Source: Desulfofustis sp. (GTDB lineage: Bacteria > Desulfobacterota > Desulfobulbia > Desulfobulbales > Desulfocapsaceae). Taken from it: a stretch of 8,801 nucleotides of DNA. This document shows, piece by piece, positions 1 to 5,690 of the stretch; the first letter of the stretch is position 1, and each line of letters opens with the position of its first letter. Location of the stretch: contig JAQYVS010000166.1 of NCBI GenBank assembly GCA_030145365.1, positions 1 to 8,801 on the forward strand, read 5' to 3'. A program made the translations under genes and the position numbers. The notes below the pieces were generated by a model. It did not search any database. It was not told where the DNA came from and saw nothing but the letters and a program-made list of their open reading frames with translations.

Positions 1-945
1 AGGGGTAATATCTGGTTTTTGCAGGTCAAGCAGATCCAGTAAAATTATCGGCATCGGCTGGGAACGCATCTCTGCTGCCGAAATTATATAAGAGCAGAGC
101 AGTTGAAGGTGCTCAAATTTTGAGCTGTGTCTCCCGATCTTGCTGGGTGTTTCTGGGACCAGGTTTTCCATTCTCTTCCTAACCATTTTCCGCAGCAATT
201 TGTTTTTTTGATCCGGAAAAGGACGAGTGTTGTACGATAAACTGTCAGAGTAGCTAATGCTATTTGGCTGGATTGAAACGAAAAGGGGTATATGTTCTTC
301 AACGATACTGCGGGCTTTTGTAAAGTATGCAGATCGGCGGACCTTGTCCAGAATGTCAGTAATTAGAATCTGCAGTTCAGCGCTTTCCTGTTTGAGGTTT
401 GCGAGCCGGTTTTCAAGTGTTTCCGCCACACTTCCACTGATCCTGTCTGTGCCTGTAAACGTATCGAGAAGACCTTGGATATATGTTCCCTCGGAAGACA
501 TGTGTCCTGTTTTTAACAGGTTTTCAAGCTCGGTTGAGATTTCATCCCAGCGGGTTGACGAAGCTATCTCAATAAAATTTATCCATCGGGAATAATCGAG
601 TCGCCTGCCTATTTCAATGAGATCTGTCTCATAGAGAATCGGTGTCAGAGTACCGAGTTTTTTAATCAGAGAAACTTCTGCGGCGAATACAGCCAAAGCA
701 ACCGTTCGTGTTTTGGGGATGCGTGTGCCTGCAAATTTGCCAAGTTTTTCCTGTTGTGGATATTCGGAAAATGGTCTGGTGATGGTGCAGTCATAGGGAG
801 GGTTGATGGTCTGGATTGCTTTGAGAAAGTTTTCTCCCTTAGGCTTCCTGGAAAACTGAAAGTAAGTTAAAGACTGGTTCAGTTTTATCCAGCCGGTTTC
901 AGGTGTTTCTCCAAGACCGCGAACTTTCAGTTGAACGAGTTTCAT
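1..945 (-). CDS. Partial protein of unknown function with RecF/SMC-like N-terminus lacking Walker A (3' end beyond window)
   Basis: An ATG at 945-943 opens 315 codons with no stop to the window edge, so the C-terminus is missing. A TGA lies two codons upstream in the same frame, which fixes this as the first possible ATG. No strong Shine-Dalgarno is visible. I do not recognise a named family. The start reads MKLVQLKVRGLG, then a short strand-like stretch and KGENFLKAI around residues 36-44. This resembles the beginning of RecF/SMC-type ATPases, where a Walker A loop precedes an NFLxAI helix, but the glycine-lysine-serine residues of the P-loop are absent. Residues about 172-207 are rich in Leu/Glu/Lys and could form a short coiled coil. 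No signal peptide or membrane segment is seen. The reading frame is certain in my view; the family link is only an inference. Smaller overlapping frames at 84-302 (minus) and 257-595 (plus) are shadows. Confidence 0.8.
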   Translation of the reverse strand, partial: MKLVQLKVRGLGETPETGWIKLNQSLTYFQFSRKPKGENFLKAIQTINPPYDCTITRPFSEYPQQEKLGKFAGTRIPKTRTVALAVFAAEVSLIKKLGTLTPILYETDLIEIGRRLDYSRWINFIEIASSTRWDEISTELENLLKTGHMSSEGTYIQGLLDTFTGTDRISGSVAETLENRLANLKQESAELQILITDILDKVRRSAYFTKARSIVEEHIPLFVSIQPNSISYSDSLSYNTRPFPDQKNKLLRKMVRKRMENLVPETPSKIGRHSSKFEHLQLLCSYIISAAEMRSQPMPIILLDLLDLQKPDITP

Positions 946-1186
946 AAGTCATCATACCGAGTTTTAAAGGTGTATCTATTTTACAAGTAGTTTCTCCTGT
1001 GCTGGTGTCAAGATACTTCGTATGTTCTTTACAATCGGTTTTGGCTCTTGCCCACCAACCTAAACCCCGCTTGAACTCGCGATGGTTTTTTAGTAAGTAA
1101 CCATGATTACGAATGCATGATGGATATCGTGATCCGCTACGATTAATTCTTACCTTTTTAACACTAAAAGAAGAGTCCTCAATTTA
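946..1186. other. Divergent intergenic region
   Basis: This 241-base stretch separates the leftward partial gene from the rightward PHP hydrolase and must hold both promoters. On the minus strand a TTGACA (1011-1006) is followed by TAAAAT (983-978), but the spacer is 22 bases, too long for a normal sigma-70 promoter. A weak 5-bp inverted repeat, ATCGT (1126-1130) and ACGAT (1139-1143), lies on the plus side. No gene, RNA or clear operator is seen. Confidence 0.5.
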
Positions 1187-2032
1187 ATGAAATCAATAGA
1201 AAAAGTATCAGTTCACGGCGGCCATAGCGGTCAGTTCTGTTATCATGCCACCGATTCTTTGGAAGAAATCATTATATCTTACATCGATAAAGGGTTTCGC
1301 TGGATCGGCATCACTGAACATACTCCTGCTTTAAGTGAACCACTTCTGTATGCCGATGAGCGGGAAGCGGGTTTGACCCCCGAATTTCTGCTGGAAGAAT
1401 TTGGCAGATATATGGATGAATGCAGGCGGCTTCAGAAAAAATATAAGTCGCAGATTGGTCTCTATGCAGCCATGGAAATTGAGACATACAGCGGTTATGA
1501 AGAATTTGTTCCGTATCTGGCCGACAGATTCAAACCGGATTATATCGTGGGTTCGGTTCATTTCGTAGCCGATCTGAACTTTGATTATTCCCCGGAGATG
1601 TATAAGCAGGTGGCCCGAACAGTCGGTGGTATTGATGAGATGTATCACGCCTATTTCGACACCCAGTACGAGATGATCAAACTGTTAAAGCCGGCGGTTG
1701 TCGGCCATTTTGACCTGATCAGAATTTTTGACCAGGATTACCGTATGCGCCTGCAGCAACCTGATATGGTCAAGAAAATCAGGAGAAATCTGGAGTTGAT
1801 CAAGGATCTTGACCTGATTCTTGATTTCAATCTCAGGTCTTTATTGAAAGGAGGAACGGAACCGTATATTTCCAGTTCCATTCTGGAATTGGCCCGTGAG
1901 TATGACATGTCGGTGGTACCGGGTGATGATTCTCATGGACTGGCATCGGTTGGCAATTACTTTGATAAAGGAGTTTCAATTCTGCAGCAATACGGTATTA
2001 GTACGGACTGGAAAAAACCATTACATGAGTAA
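1187..2032 (+). CDS. PHP-domain hydrolase, histidinol-phosphatase (HisJ/HisK-like) family
   Basis: The 281-residue protein fits the PHP-type histidinol-phosphatase family, which removes phosphate from L-histidinol phosphate in the eighth step of histidine synthesis using a di- or trinuclear metal centre in the cytoplasm. Motifs in order: HGGHS at 10-14 with FCxH at 17-20, ITEH at 42-45, MEIE at 96-99, GSVHF at 122-126, GHFD at 173-176 and GDDSH at 246-250. These correspond to the ordered metal ligands of PHP proteins, and the length is usual for the family. The first motif differs from the usual HxH form. The ATG at 1187 has only a weak purine-rich AAAAGAAGAG upstream. It is monocistronic here, with 219 bases before the next gene. 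hisD lies 5 kb away, which agrees with but does not prove a histidine role; another phosphoester substrate remains possible. Confidence 0.85.
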   Translation: MKSIEKVSVHGGHSGQFCYHATDSLEEIIISYIDKGFRWIGITEHTPALSEPLLYADEREAGLTPEFLLEEFGRYMDECRRLQKKYKSQIGLYAAMEIETYSGYEEFVPYLADRFKPDYIVGSVHFVADLNFDYSPEMYKQVARTVGGIDEMYHAYFDTQYEMIKLLKPAVVGHFDLIRIFDQDYRMRLQQPDMVKKIRRNLELIKDLDLILDFNLRSLLKGGTEPYISSSILELAREYDMSVVPGDDSHGLASVGNYFDKGVSILQQYGISTDWKKPLHE

Positions 2033-2240
2033 AAGTGGGCTGTTGGGCTATGGAAGCGGCCGTACGTGCTTTTGGCAGACGGGAAGGAAAAAAGCCGAGC
2101 TGACATTCAAATTAACCCCTAAGCTTTATACCCACGAATTTGGAACTGTTCTCCGATTATGTCTGTCACTGGTGTTGTTTTGAACATGCCGTCTAACAAA
2201 TAAGGTTTATAAATATCAAAGGATTAAAGCTGTATAGAAC

Positions 2241-2246
2241 GGAGGG
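2241..2246 (+). promoter_or_regulatory. Strong ribosome binding site of the glutaredoxin-like gene
   Basis: GGAGGG sits five bases before the ATG at 2252. It is the clearest Shine-Dalgarno in the window and fixes the start of the redox gene pair. The 219 bases from 2033 to 2251 otherwise show no gene. I could not find a promoter with acceptable spacing there; TTGAAC at 2180-2185 is 22 bases from TATAAA at 2208-2213. Confidence 0.8.
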
Positions 2247-2251
2247 ATTGA

Positions 2252-2509
2252 ATGAACGCACCGCAGGTCAAATTATTGGTATTGACCACCTGTCTCCAAT
2301 GCAAGGCACTAAAAGATCTGTTGAGGGAAAACAAAGTTGCTTTTGAATCGACCGACGTCGATTTGATGATCAAAGATGACCGGGATAAGTTATTCAAAGA
2401 AATGGGTGACTATAATGAAAAACGTGCATTTCCCGTCACCATTGTTGGTGATCAAGTCATTGTCGGTTACCAGAAATCACTTATCATGGAAACACTGGGG
2501 TTGATCTGA
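2252..2509 (+). CDS. Glutaredoxin/NrdH-like small thiol-disulfide protein
   Basis: This 85-residue protein has the size and order of a glutaredoxin-fold redoxin. A first beta strand (LLVL) is followed by the redox pair C14-L-Q-C17, a helix, a second strand with DVD, then the AFPVTIVGD segment (residues 59-67), where the family's cis-proline (P61) sits next to the active site, and a final GY-containing helix. A CxQC active site is nearer to NrdH redoxins than to classical CPYC glutaredoxins. It would act in the cytoplasm as a disulfide carrier. Its TGA at 2507-2509 shares one base with the ATG of the downstream FTR catalytic chain, so the two are almost certainly translationally coupled. The likely reductant is therefore that FTR, and through it ferredoxin, rather than glutathione. 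Its target proteins are unknown. Confidence 0.88.
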   Translation: MNAPQVKLLVLTTCLQCKALKDLLRENKVAFESTDVDLMIKDDRDKLFKEMGDYNEKRAFPVTIVGDQVIVGYQKSLIMETLGLI

Positions 2510-2835
2510 TGGATGCCAAACAATTGTATCAGCAACTGAAGAAAATCAACGAACCCAAGGGGTATTTTTTCAACGAAAACATGGAACACACCATGTTTCT
2601 CGTTGAAGGTCTTATTAAGAATAAAAACCGTTACGGGTATATGTGCTGTCCCTGCCGATTGGCTCACGAAGACATAGAGGCGGATCGCGATATTATCTGT
2701 CCCTGCGACTATCGCGAACCCGATGTGGCTGAATTTGGCAGTTGCTACTGTGGGCTGTATGTATCTAAAGAATGGAATCGCGAACAGATCGAGCATGTCT
2801 ATGTTCCGGAACGCAGACCTGTGGAAAAGTGTTGA
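2509..2835 (+). CDS. Ferredoxin:thioredoxin reductase catalytic (beta) chain-like protein
   Basis: The 108-residue protein carries the three dicysteine motifs of FTR catalytic chains: C47-P-C49, C64-P-C66 and C79-Y-C81. In the plant/cyanobacterial enzyme four of these cysteines bind a [4Fe-4S] cluster and two (one from the first and one from the last motif) form the active disulfide, which takes electrons one at a time from ferredoxin and reduces a thioredoxin-fold partner. Motif spacing here is 14 and 12 residues, against the classical 16 and 8, and the last motif is CYC instead of CHC. An extra Cys46 precedes the first motif and Cys108 is the last residue. No variable (alpha) chain is nearby, as expected for the FTR-like proteins of anaerobes. 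The start codon overlaps the stop of the glutaredoxin-like gene, pointing to that protein as its substrate. It is convergent with the yheT-like gene, with 22 bases between the stops. Confidence 0.9.
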   Translation: MDAKQLYQQLKKINEPKGYFFNENMEHTMFLVEGLIKNKNRYGYMCCPCRLAHEDIEADRDIICPCDYREPDVAEFGSCYCGLYVSKEWNREQIEHVYVPERRPVEKC

Positions 2836-2847
2836 TCGGCCTCCGAT
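2835..2847 (+). terminator. Weak hairpin between convergent genes
   Basis: ATCGG (2835-2839) and CCGAT (2843-2847) form a five-bp stem with a three-base loop directly after the FTR stop codon. Only a TTG follows the stem, so it is a poor intrinsic terminator. It is listed because it lies in the 22-base gap between convergent genes, where a two-way terminator would be expected. Confidence 0.25.
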
Positions 2848-2857
2848 TTGTGAATGA

Positions 2858-3832
2858 TCAGAAAACACTCTCAAGAAAAGCAACCGCTCGCTTTTCCGAC
2901 CAGTAGGATTTTTCCAGCCAACTACCCACGAAGCCGACATGCCCACCGTATTCCGGCATTTCAAGATACAGAGATCTACTTCTCTGTGCTTCTTTAATTG
3001 GGTAGCAGGATCGGGACAAAAATGGATCATTTAGAGCCTGGACGAGCAGGGTGGGGATGCGTATTGCCTGTAAGAATTGAGCCGAGGAACACCTTTTATA
3101 GTAATCACCAGCATCCGTAAAACCGTGCAGCGGAGCCGTGTATTTGTTATCAAACGGTTCAAATTTCATTATTTTCTCAAGCCCTTCAACGTCAATGAGC
3201 CCCGGAAACCGCTTGGCTTTTTCTCGAATTTTTTGGTGTAATCCCTTCATGAAATAGCACATATAGATCTGATTGCCGGGCTTGTCCATCACGTTAACCG
3301 CATCAGCCAGGTGACAAGGCACTGAAAATACCACACTTGCCTTTACCCTTGCCGGGACCAGATCTGGATTTTCTCCCAGATATTTCAATGTTTGATTGCC
3401 GCCCATGCTGAAGCCGATCAGGGCTGCATGTTCGTAATTTTTCTGAAGTGCGTGGCAGATAATCTGATGGAGATCATCAGTTATGCCCGAGTGATAAAAT
3501 CTAGGCAATCTATTGGGCTCACCTGAGCAGCAACGAAAATTAAGACAGATAACGTCCCACCCGTGCCTGCTCAAATGGCGAGCCATTCCCAGCGGATATT
3601 TTTTTCTGGCGTGCCCTTCCAGGCCATGGCTTACTATCGCTATTTTGCTGCTTGTTCCCTGGGAGCACCGGTGCCAATCTATATCGAGGAAATCTCCATC
3701 GGGCGTCTCCAGGCGCTCTCGTTCAGGATCTGTCTCAGGGGTTGGTCGAAACAGCGTTGGATACATGGTTTGTACGTGCGAGCTGGTAAACGGGAAAGTC
3801 GGTCGATAGCCGGGGGGGGGAAGCAGTGGCAT
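2858..3832 (-). CDS. yheT: YheT-type alpha/beta hydrolase (COG0429 family)
   Basis: From the ATG at 3832 the protein has 324 residues, close to E. coli YheT. Family features: an N-terminal PPxxxxxHxQT-like segment (FTSSHVQTMYPT), the oxyanion-region HGLEGH, a nucleophile elbow GFSMGG with Ser142, an acid in ALNDPF (Asp269) and the terminal histidine in YGGHVGF (His298), numbered from that ATG. It is predicted to be a serine hydrolase of esters or lipids; the physiological substrate of the family is not settled. I chose 3832 because the protein then begins as the family does and a GAGG lies 12 bases upstream. A longer frame with TTG at 3934 adds 34 residues that look non-coding. Codons 5-7 sit in a run of nine C bases. 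It is convergent with the FTR gene and separated by more than 200 bases from the heme operon on the same strand, so it is probably transcribed on its own. Confidence 0.88.
   Translation of the reverse strand: MPLLPPPGYRPTFPFTSSHVQTMYPTLFRPTPETDPERERLETPDGDFLDIDWHRCSQGTSSKIAIVSHGLEGHARKKYPLGMARHLSRHGWDVICLNFRCCSGEPNRLPRFYHSGITDDLHQIICHALQKNYEHAALIGFSMGGNQTLKYLGENPDLVPARVKASVVFSVPCHLADAVNVMDKPGNQIYMCYFMKGLHQKIREKAKRFPGLIDVEGLEKIMKFEPFDNKYTAPLHGFTDAGDYYKRCSSAQFLQAIRIPTLLVQALNDPFLSRSCYPIKEAQRSRSLYLEMPEYGGHVGFVGSWLEKSYWSEKRAVAFLESVF
3812..3820. repeat. Nine-base G homopolymer (C run in yheT)
   Basis: Nine consecutive G on the plus strand read as CCC CCC CCC (three prolines) at codons 5-7 of the yheT-like gene. 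A one-base change here would throw the whole protein out of frame. Confidence 0.95.
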
Positions 3833-3906
3833 TATAGGTTTCAGCCTCAAATGGTGCGGGAAAACAGGATCAGAGAGGTGAAGAACAAGGTGAAATAGAT
3901 AGATTT

Positions 3907-3934
3907 TGTATAATGGTATTCCTTCGCAGCACAA
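3907..3934 (-). promoter_or_regulatory. Possible weak promoter for yheT
   Basis: On the minus strand TTGTGC (3934-3929) and TATACA (3912-3907) are separated by 16 bases, about 75 bases before the ATG at 3832. The -35 matches only three consensus positions and the -10 four, so this is a tentative call. It is the best-spaced pair I found upstream of the gene. Confidence 0.2.
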
Positions 3935-3976
3935 ACAATAAAGGAGCCGCTTAAAACACCATCCGGTATCAGCGGC
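3935..3976 (-). terminator. Candidate intrinsic terminator of the heme operon
   Basis: Reading leftward, GCCGCT (3976-3971) pairs with AGCGGC (3951-3946), enclosing an inner stem ATACC/GGTGT around a GGAT loop. The T-rich tail TCCTTTATTGTTTG follows. It lies 74 bases after the stop of the HD-domain gene and before yheT, where the operon would be expected to end. The tail is interrupted by C, A and G, so termination may be incomplete. Confidence 0.4.
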
Positions 3977-4049
3977 AGCATTTTGAGATCAACAAACAAT
4001 TGTTTTTTGGTGCTCGGTTTAAGAATCATTGTTGCGAGATGGCGGGAGG

Positions 4050-4631
4050 TTAAAACGCTTCAGGGCTGACTTGTTCTGGCAAGTCTTCGGGGGAGAACGG
4101 TAAAAATGAGAATAGATAGTTCTCAAGCTCAACACAGGATTGAAAATTTTCATATATCCGCCTGGTAAAGGACTCACTTCCCCGGGCATAATGATCGACA
4201 ATATACTCAAGCCGCTGATTCAGCGAAACGATCTCAGTGTGCCGCACCCGTTTGTCCGCATAATAGACAATTTCCCTGGCGGGGAAAGAGCCCTGCATAT
4301 ATGTATCCGGAGTATGGTTGCTCAAAAAGACATGATCGCGAACGATCTTTCCCACTTCCGGATAGCCGTGCTCAACACAGATGAATTGACCCTCCTCAGC
4401 ATGTTGACAACTTCCGTCTAAACATTTGGTTTTGGCAATGTCATGAAGCAGTGCTCCAGCAAGGACGAGATCGAGATCGGGAGGAGTAGCCTTGTTTGCA
4501 GCCGGTATCTGAAGTTCGGTGACAATTTTTTCTGCCACTCGGGCAACTCTGAACGAATGTTCTTTAATATTGTCAAGCATCTCGTACTGGTCCATCAGCC
4601 AGATGCATTTGGAGATATCTGGTACCTTCAC
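4050..4631 (-). CDS. HD-domain (HDIG-like) hydrolase
   Basis: From GTG at 4631 the protein has 193 residues. It shows the metal-binding plan of HD phosphohydrolases: His25 in the first helix (NIKEHS), the His63-Asp64 pair in LLHDIAKT, a further histidine in VRDH (His100) and a distal aspartate in YYAD (Asp126). Such proteins are cytoplasmic metal-dependent phosphohydrolases acting on nucleotides or other phosphoesters; the substrate cannot be read from the sequence. The GTG is preferred because the product then starts just before the conserved C-x-x-L-M-x-x-Y-x-M-L-D-N-I segment, with GGGG nine bases upstream. An in-frame TTG at 4655, five bases after the hemE stop, would add eight residues. 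The last gene of a tight operon with hemE and a radical SAM enzyme, it may serve an unrelated housekeeping role. Confidence 0.85.
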   Translation of the reverse strand: MKVPDISKCIWLMDQYEMLDNIKEHSFRVARVAEKIVTELQIPAANKATPPDLDLVLAGALLHDIAKTKCLDGSCQHAEEGQFICVEHGYPEVGKIVRDHVFLSNHTPDTYMQGSFPAREIVYYADKRVRHTEIVSLNQRLEYIVDHYARGSESFTRRIYENFQSCVELENYLFSFLPFSPEDLPEQVSPEAF

Positions 4632-4660
4632 CGCTGTTTGCCCCGGAGCATCCAATTACT

Positions 4661-5686
4661 TTACCGACCGCTGAGTTCGTGCACCGCTTCTACGGCGATT
4701 TTTGCCTGTTCCGGCGGAGTAAACTGATGAATGCCGTGTCCCAGGTTGAAGATATGACCTTTTGCGTCTTTTGCGTCTTCGAGCAGTTTTTTGATTCTGC
4801 CCCTTAACTTATCTTCAGGAAGAAGCAGGGCAAATGGGTCGATATTTCCCTGAACGGCTTTATTGCCGACTCGCTTGACGGCGTCACCAATATTGATTCG
4901 CCAGTCAAGCCCGATTACGTCGGCTCCTGAATCGGCCGAATATTCAAGCAAGGTCGAGCCGTTATTGGCAAAATAGATGATCGGCAGACCGGTTGGTTTT
5001 AAATCGTTTATGATACGTTTTACATAGGGGAACGCATAGCTTTCAAAGTCAACGGGTGCAAGAACACCTGCCCAGGAATCGAAAAGCTGCAGTGCCTGGG
5101 CGCCTGCCTCTGCCTGGGCCAGCAGATACTTGGAGGTGCATCTGCTTATTTTGTCCATCAGGGAGTGGAACAGTTCAGGTGCGGTGAACATCATCTTCTT
5201 AGTTTCCCAGAAGACCTTGGATGAACCGCCTTCAATCAGATAAGTGGCACAGGTAAACGGAGCACCGGCAAACCCGATCAGTGGAACCTTCAGCTCTTTG
5301 CGGAGCAATGTGATGGTCTCCATGACAAAACCCATGGTCTCAAGCGGGTCGGGGACGATCAGTTTGTCAACGGCAGCCTGATCCCGGACTGTCTGTGGAA
5401 AAATTGGTCCTTTTCCTTCGTGAAACTCAAGTTCAAGCCCCATGGCTTCCATTGGGATCAAAATATCTGAAAACAGGATCGCCGCATCCATATTGAGGAT
5501 ATCGATGGGCTGCAGGGTAACTTCTACACAGAGTTCAGGCGATTTGCATAATTCGAGAAAACTGCGACCGCTTCTAACCTTCTGGTACTGGGGCAGGTAG
5601 CGCCCAGCCTGGCGCATTATCCAGATAGGAGTATAGTTGGTGGCTTCGCCTCTGCAGGCCTTTAAAAAGGTATCATTGAAGGTCAT
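4661..5686 (-). CDS. hemE: Uroporphyrinogen decarboxylase
   Basis: HemE removes the four acetate carboxyls of uroporphyrinogen III to give coproporphyrinogen III in the cytoplasm, without a cofactor. The 341 residues match the family length. Diagnostic segments are PIWIMRQAGRYLPQY (20-34), LFSDILIP (71-78), GAPFTCATYLIEGG (141-154), FDSWAG (202-207) and FNLGHGI (313-319). They supply the expected active-site residues Arg25, Arg29, Asp74, Tyr149, Ser204 and His317. A GAGGAGG about 13 bases before the ATG, lying inside the end of the upstream gene, supports the start. It begins four bases after the stop of the radical SAM gene and is followed at once by the HD-domain gene, so all three should share one transcript. 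A DAKDAK stretch before the last motif comes from a small tandem repeat. I see no missing catalytic residue. Confidence 0.97.
   Translation of the reverse strand: MTFNDTFLKACRGEATNYTPIWIMRQAGRYLPQYQKVRSGRSFLELCKSPELCVEVTLQPIDILNMDAAILFSDILIPMEAMGLELEFHEGKGPIFPQTVRDQAAVDKLIVPDPLETMGFVMETITLLRKELKVPLIGFAGAPFTCATYLIEGGSSKVFWETKKMMFTAPELFHSLMDKISRCTSKYLLAQAEAGAQALQLFDSWAGVLAPVDFESYAFPYVKRIINDLKPTGLPIIYFANNGSTLLEYSADSGADVIGLDWRINIGDAVKRVGNKAVQGNIDPFALLLPEDKLRGRIKKLLEDAKDAKGHIFNLGHGIHQFTPPEQAKIAVEAVHELSGR
4759..4779. repeat. Short tandem repeat inside hemE
   Basis: The nine-base unit CTTTTGCGT occurs twice without change (4759-4767, 4768-4776), and the periodicity runs three bases further. It encodes DAKDAK in the variable linker (about residues 303-308) just before the GHIFNLGHG motif, so it keeps the frame. 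Confidence 0.9.
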
Positions 5687-5690
5687 CTCT

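Noticed and set aside
84..595. Open frames of 72 (minus, 84-302) and 112 (plus, 257-595) codons
   Set aside because: Both lie inside the continuous 315-codon minus-strand frame, have no family likeness and look like shadows of it.
978..1011. TTGACA/TAAAAT promoter for the leftward partial gene
   Set aside because: The 22-base spacer is outside the working range for sigma-70, so I do not call it a promoter.
1896..2183. Plus-strand frame of 95 codons overlapping the end of the PHP gene
   Set aside because: Half of it is out-of-frame PHP coding sequence and the rest is intergenic; no ribosome binding site or domain is seen.
3833..3934. TTG-initiated 34-residue N-terminal extension of YheT
   Set aside because: The added residues do not resemble the family start, whereas the ATG at 3832 gives normal length and has a GAGG upstream.
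3847..4210. Short minus-strand frames of 60 and 63 codons between yheT and the HD gene
   Set aside because: Composition looks non-coding, one overlaps the HD gene in another frame, and the region contains a likely terminator.
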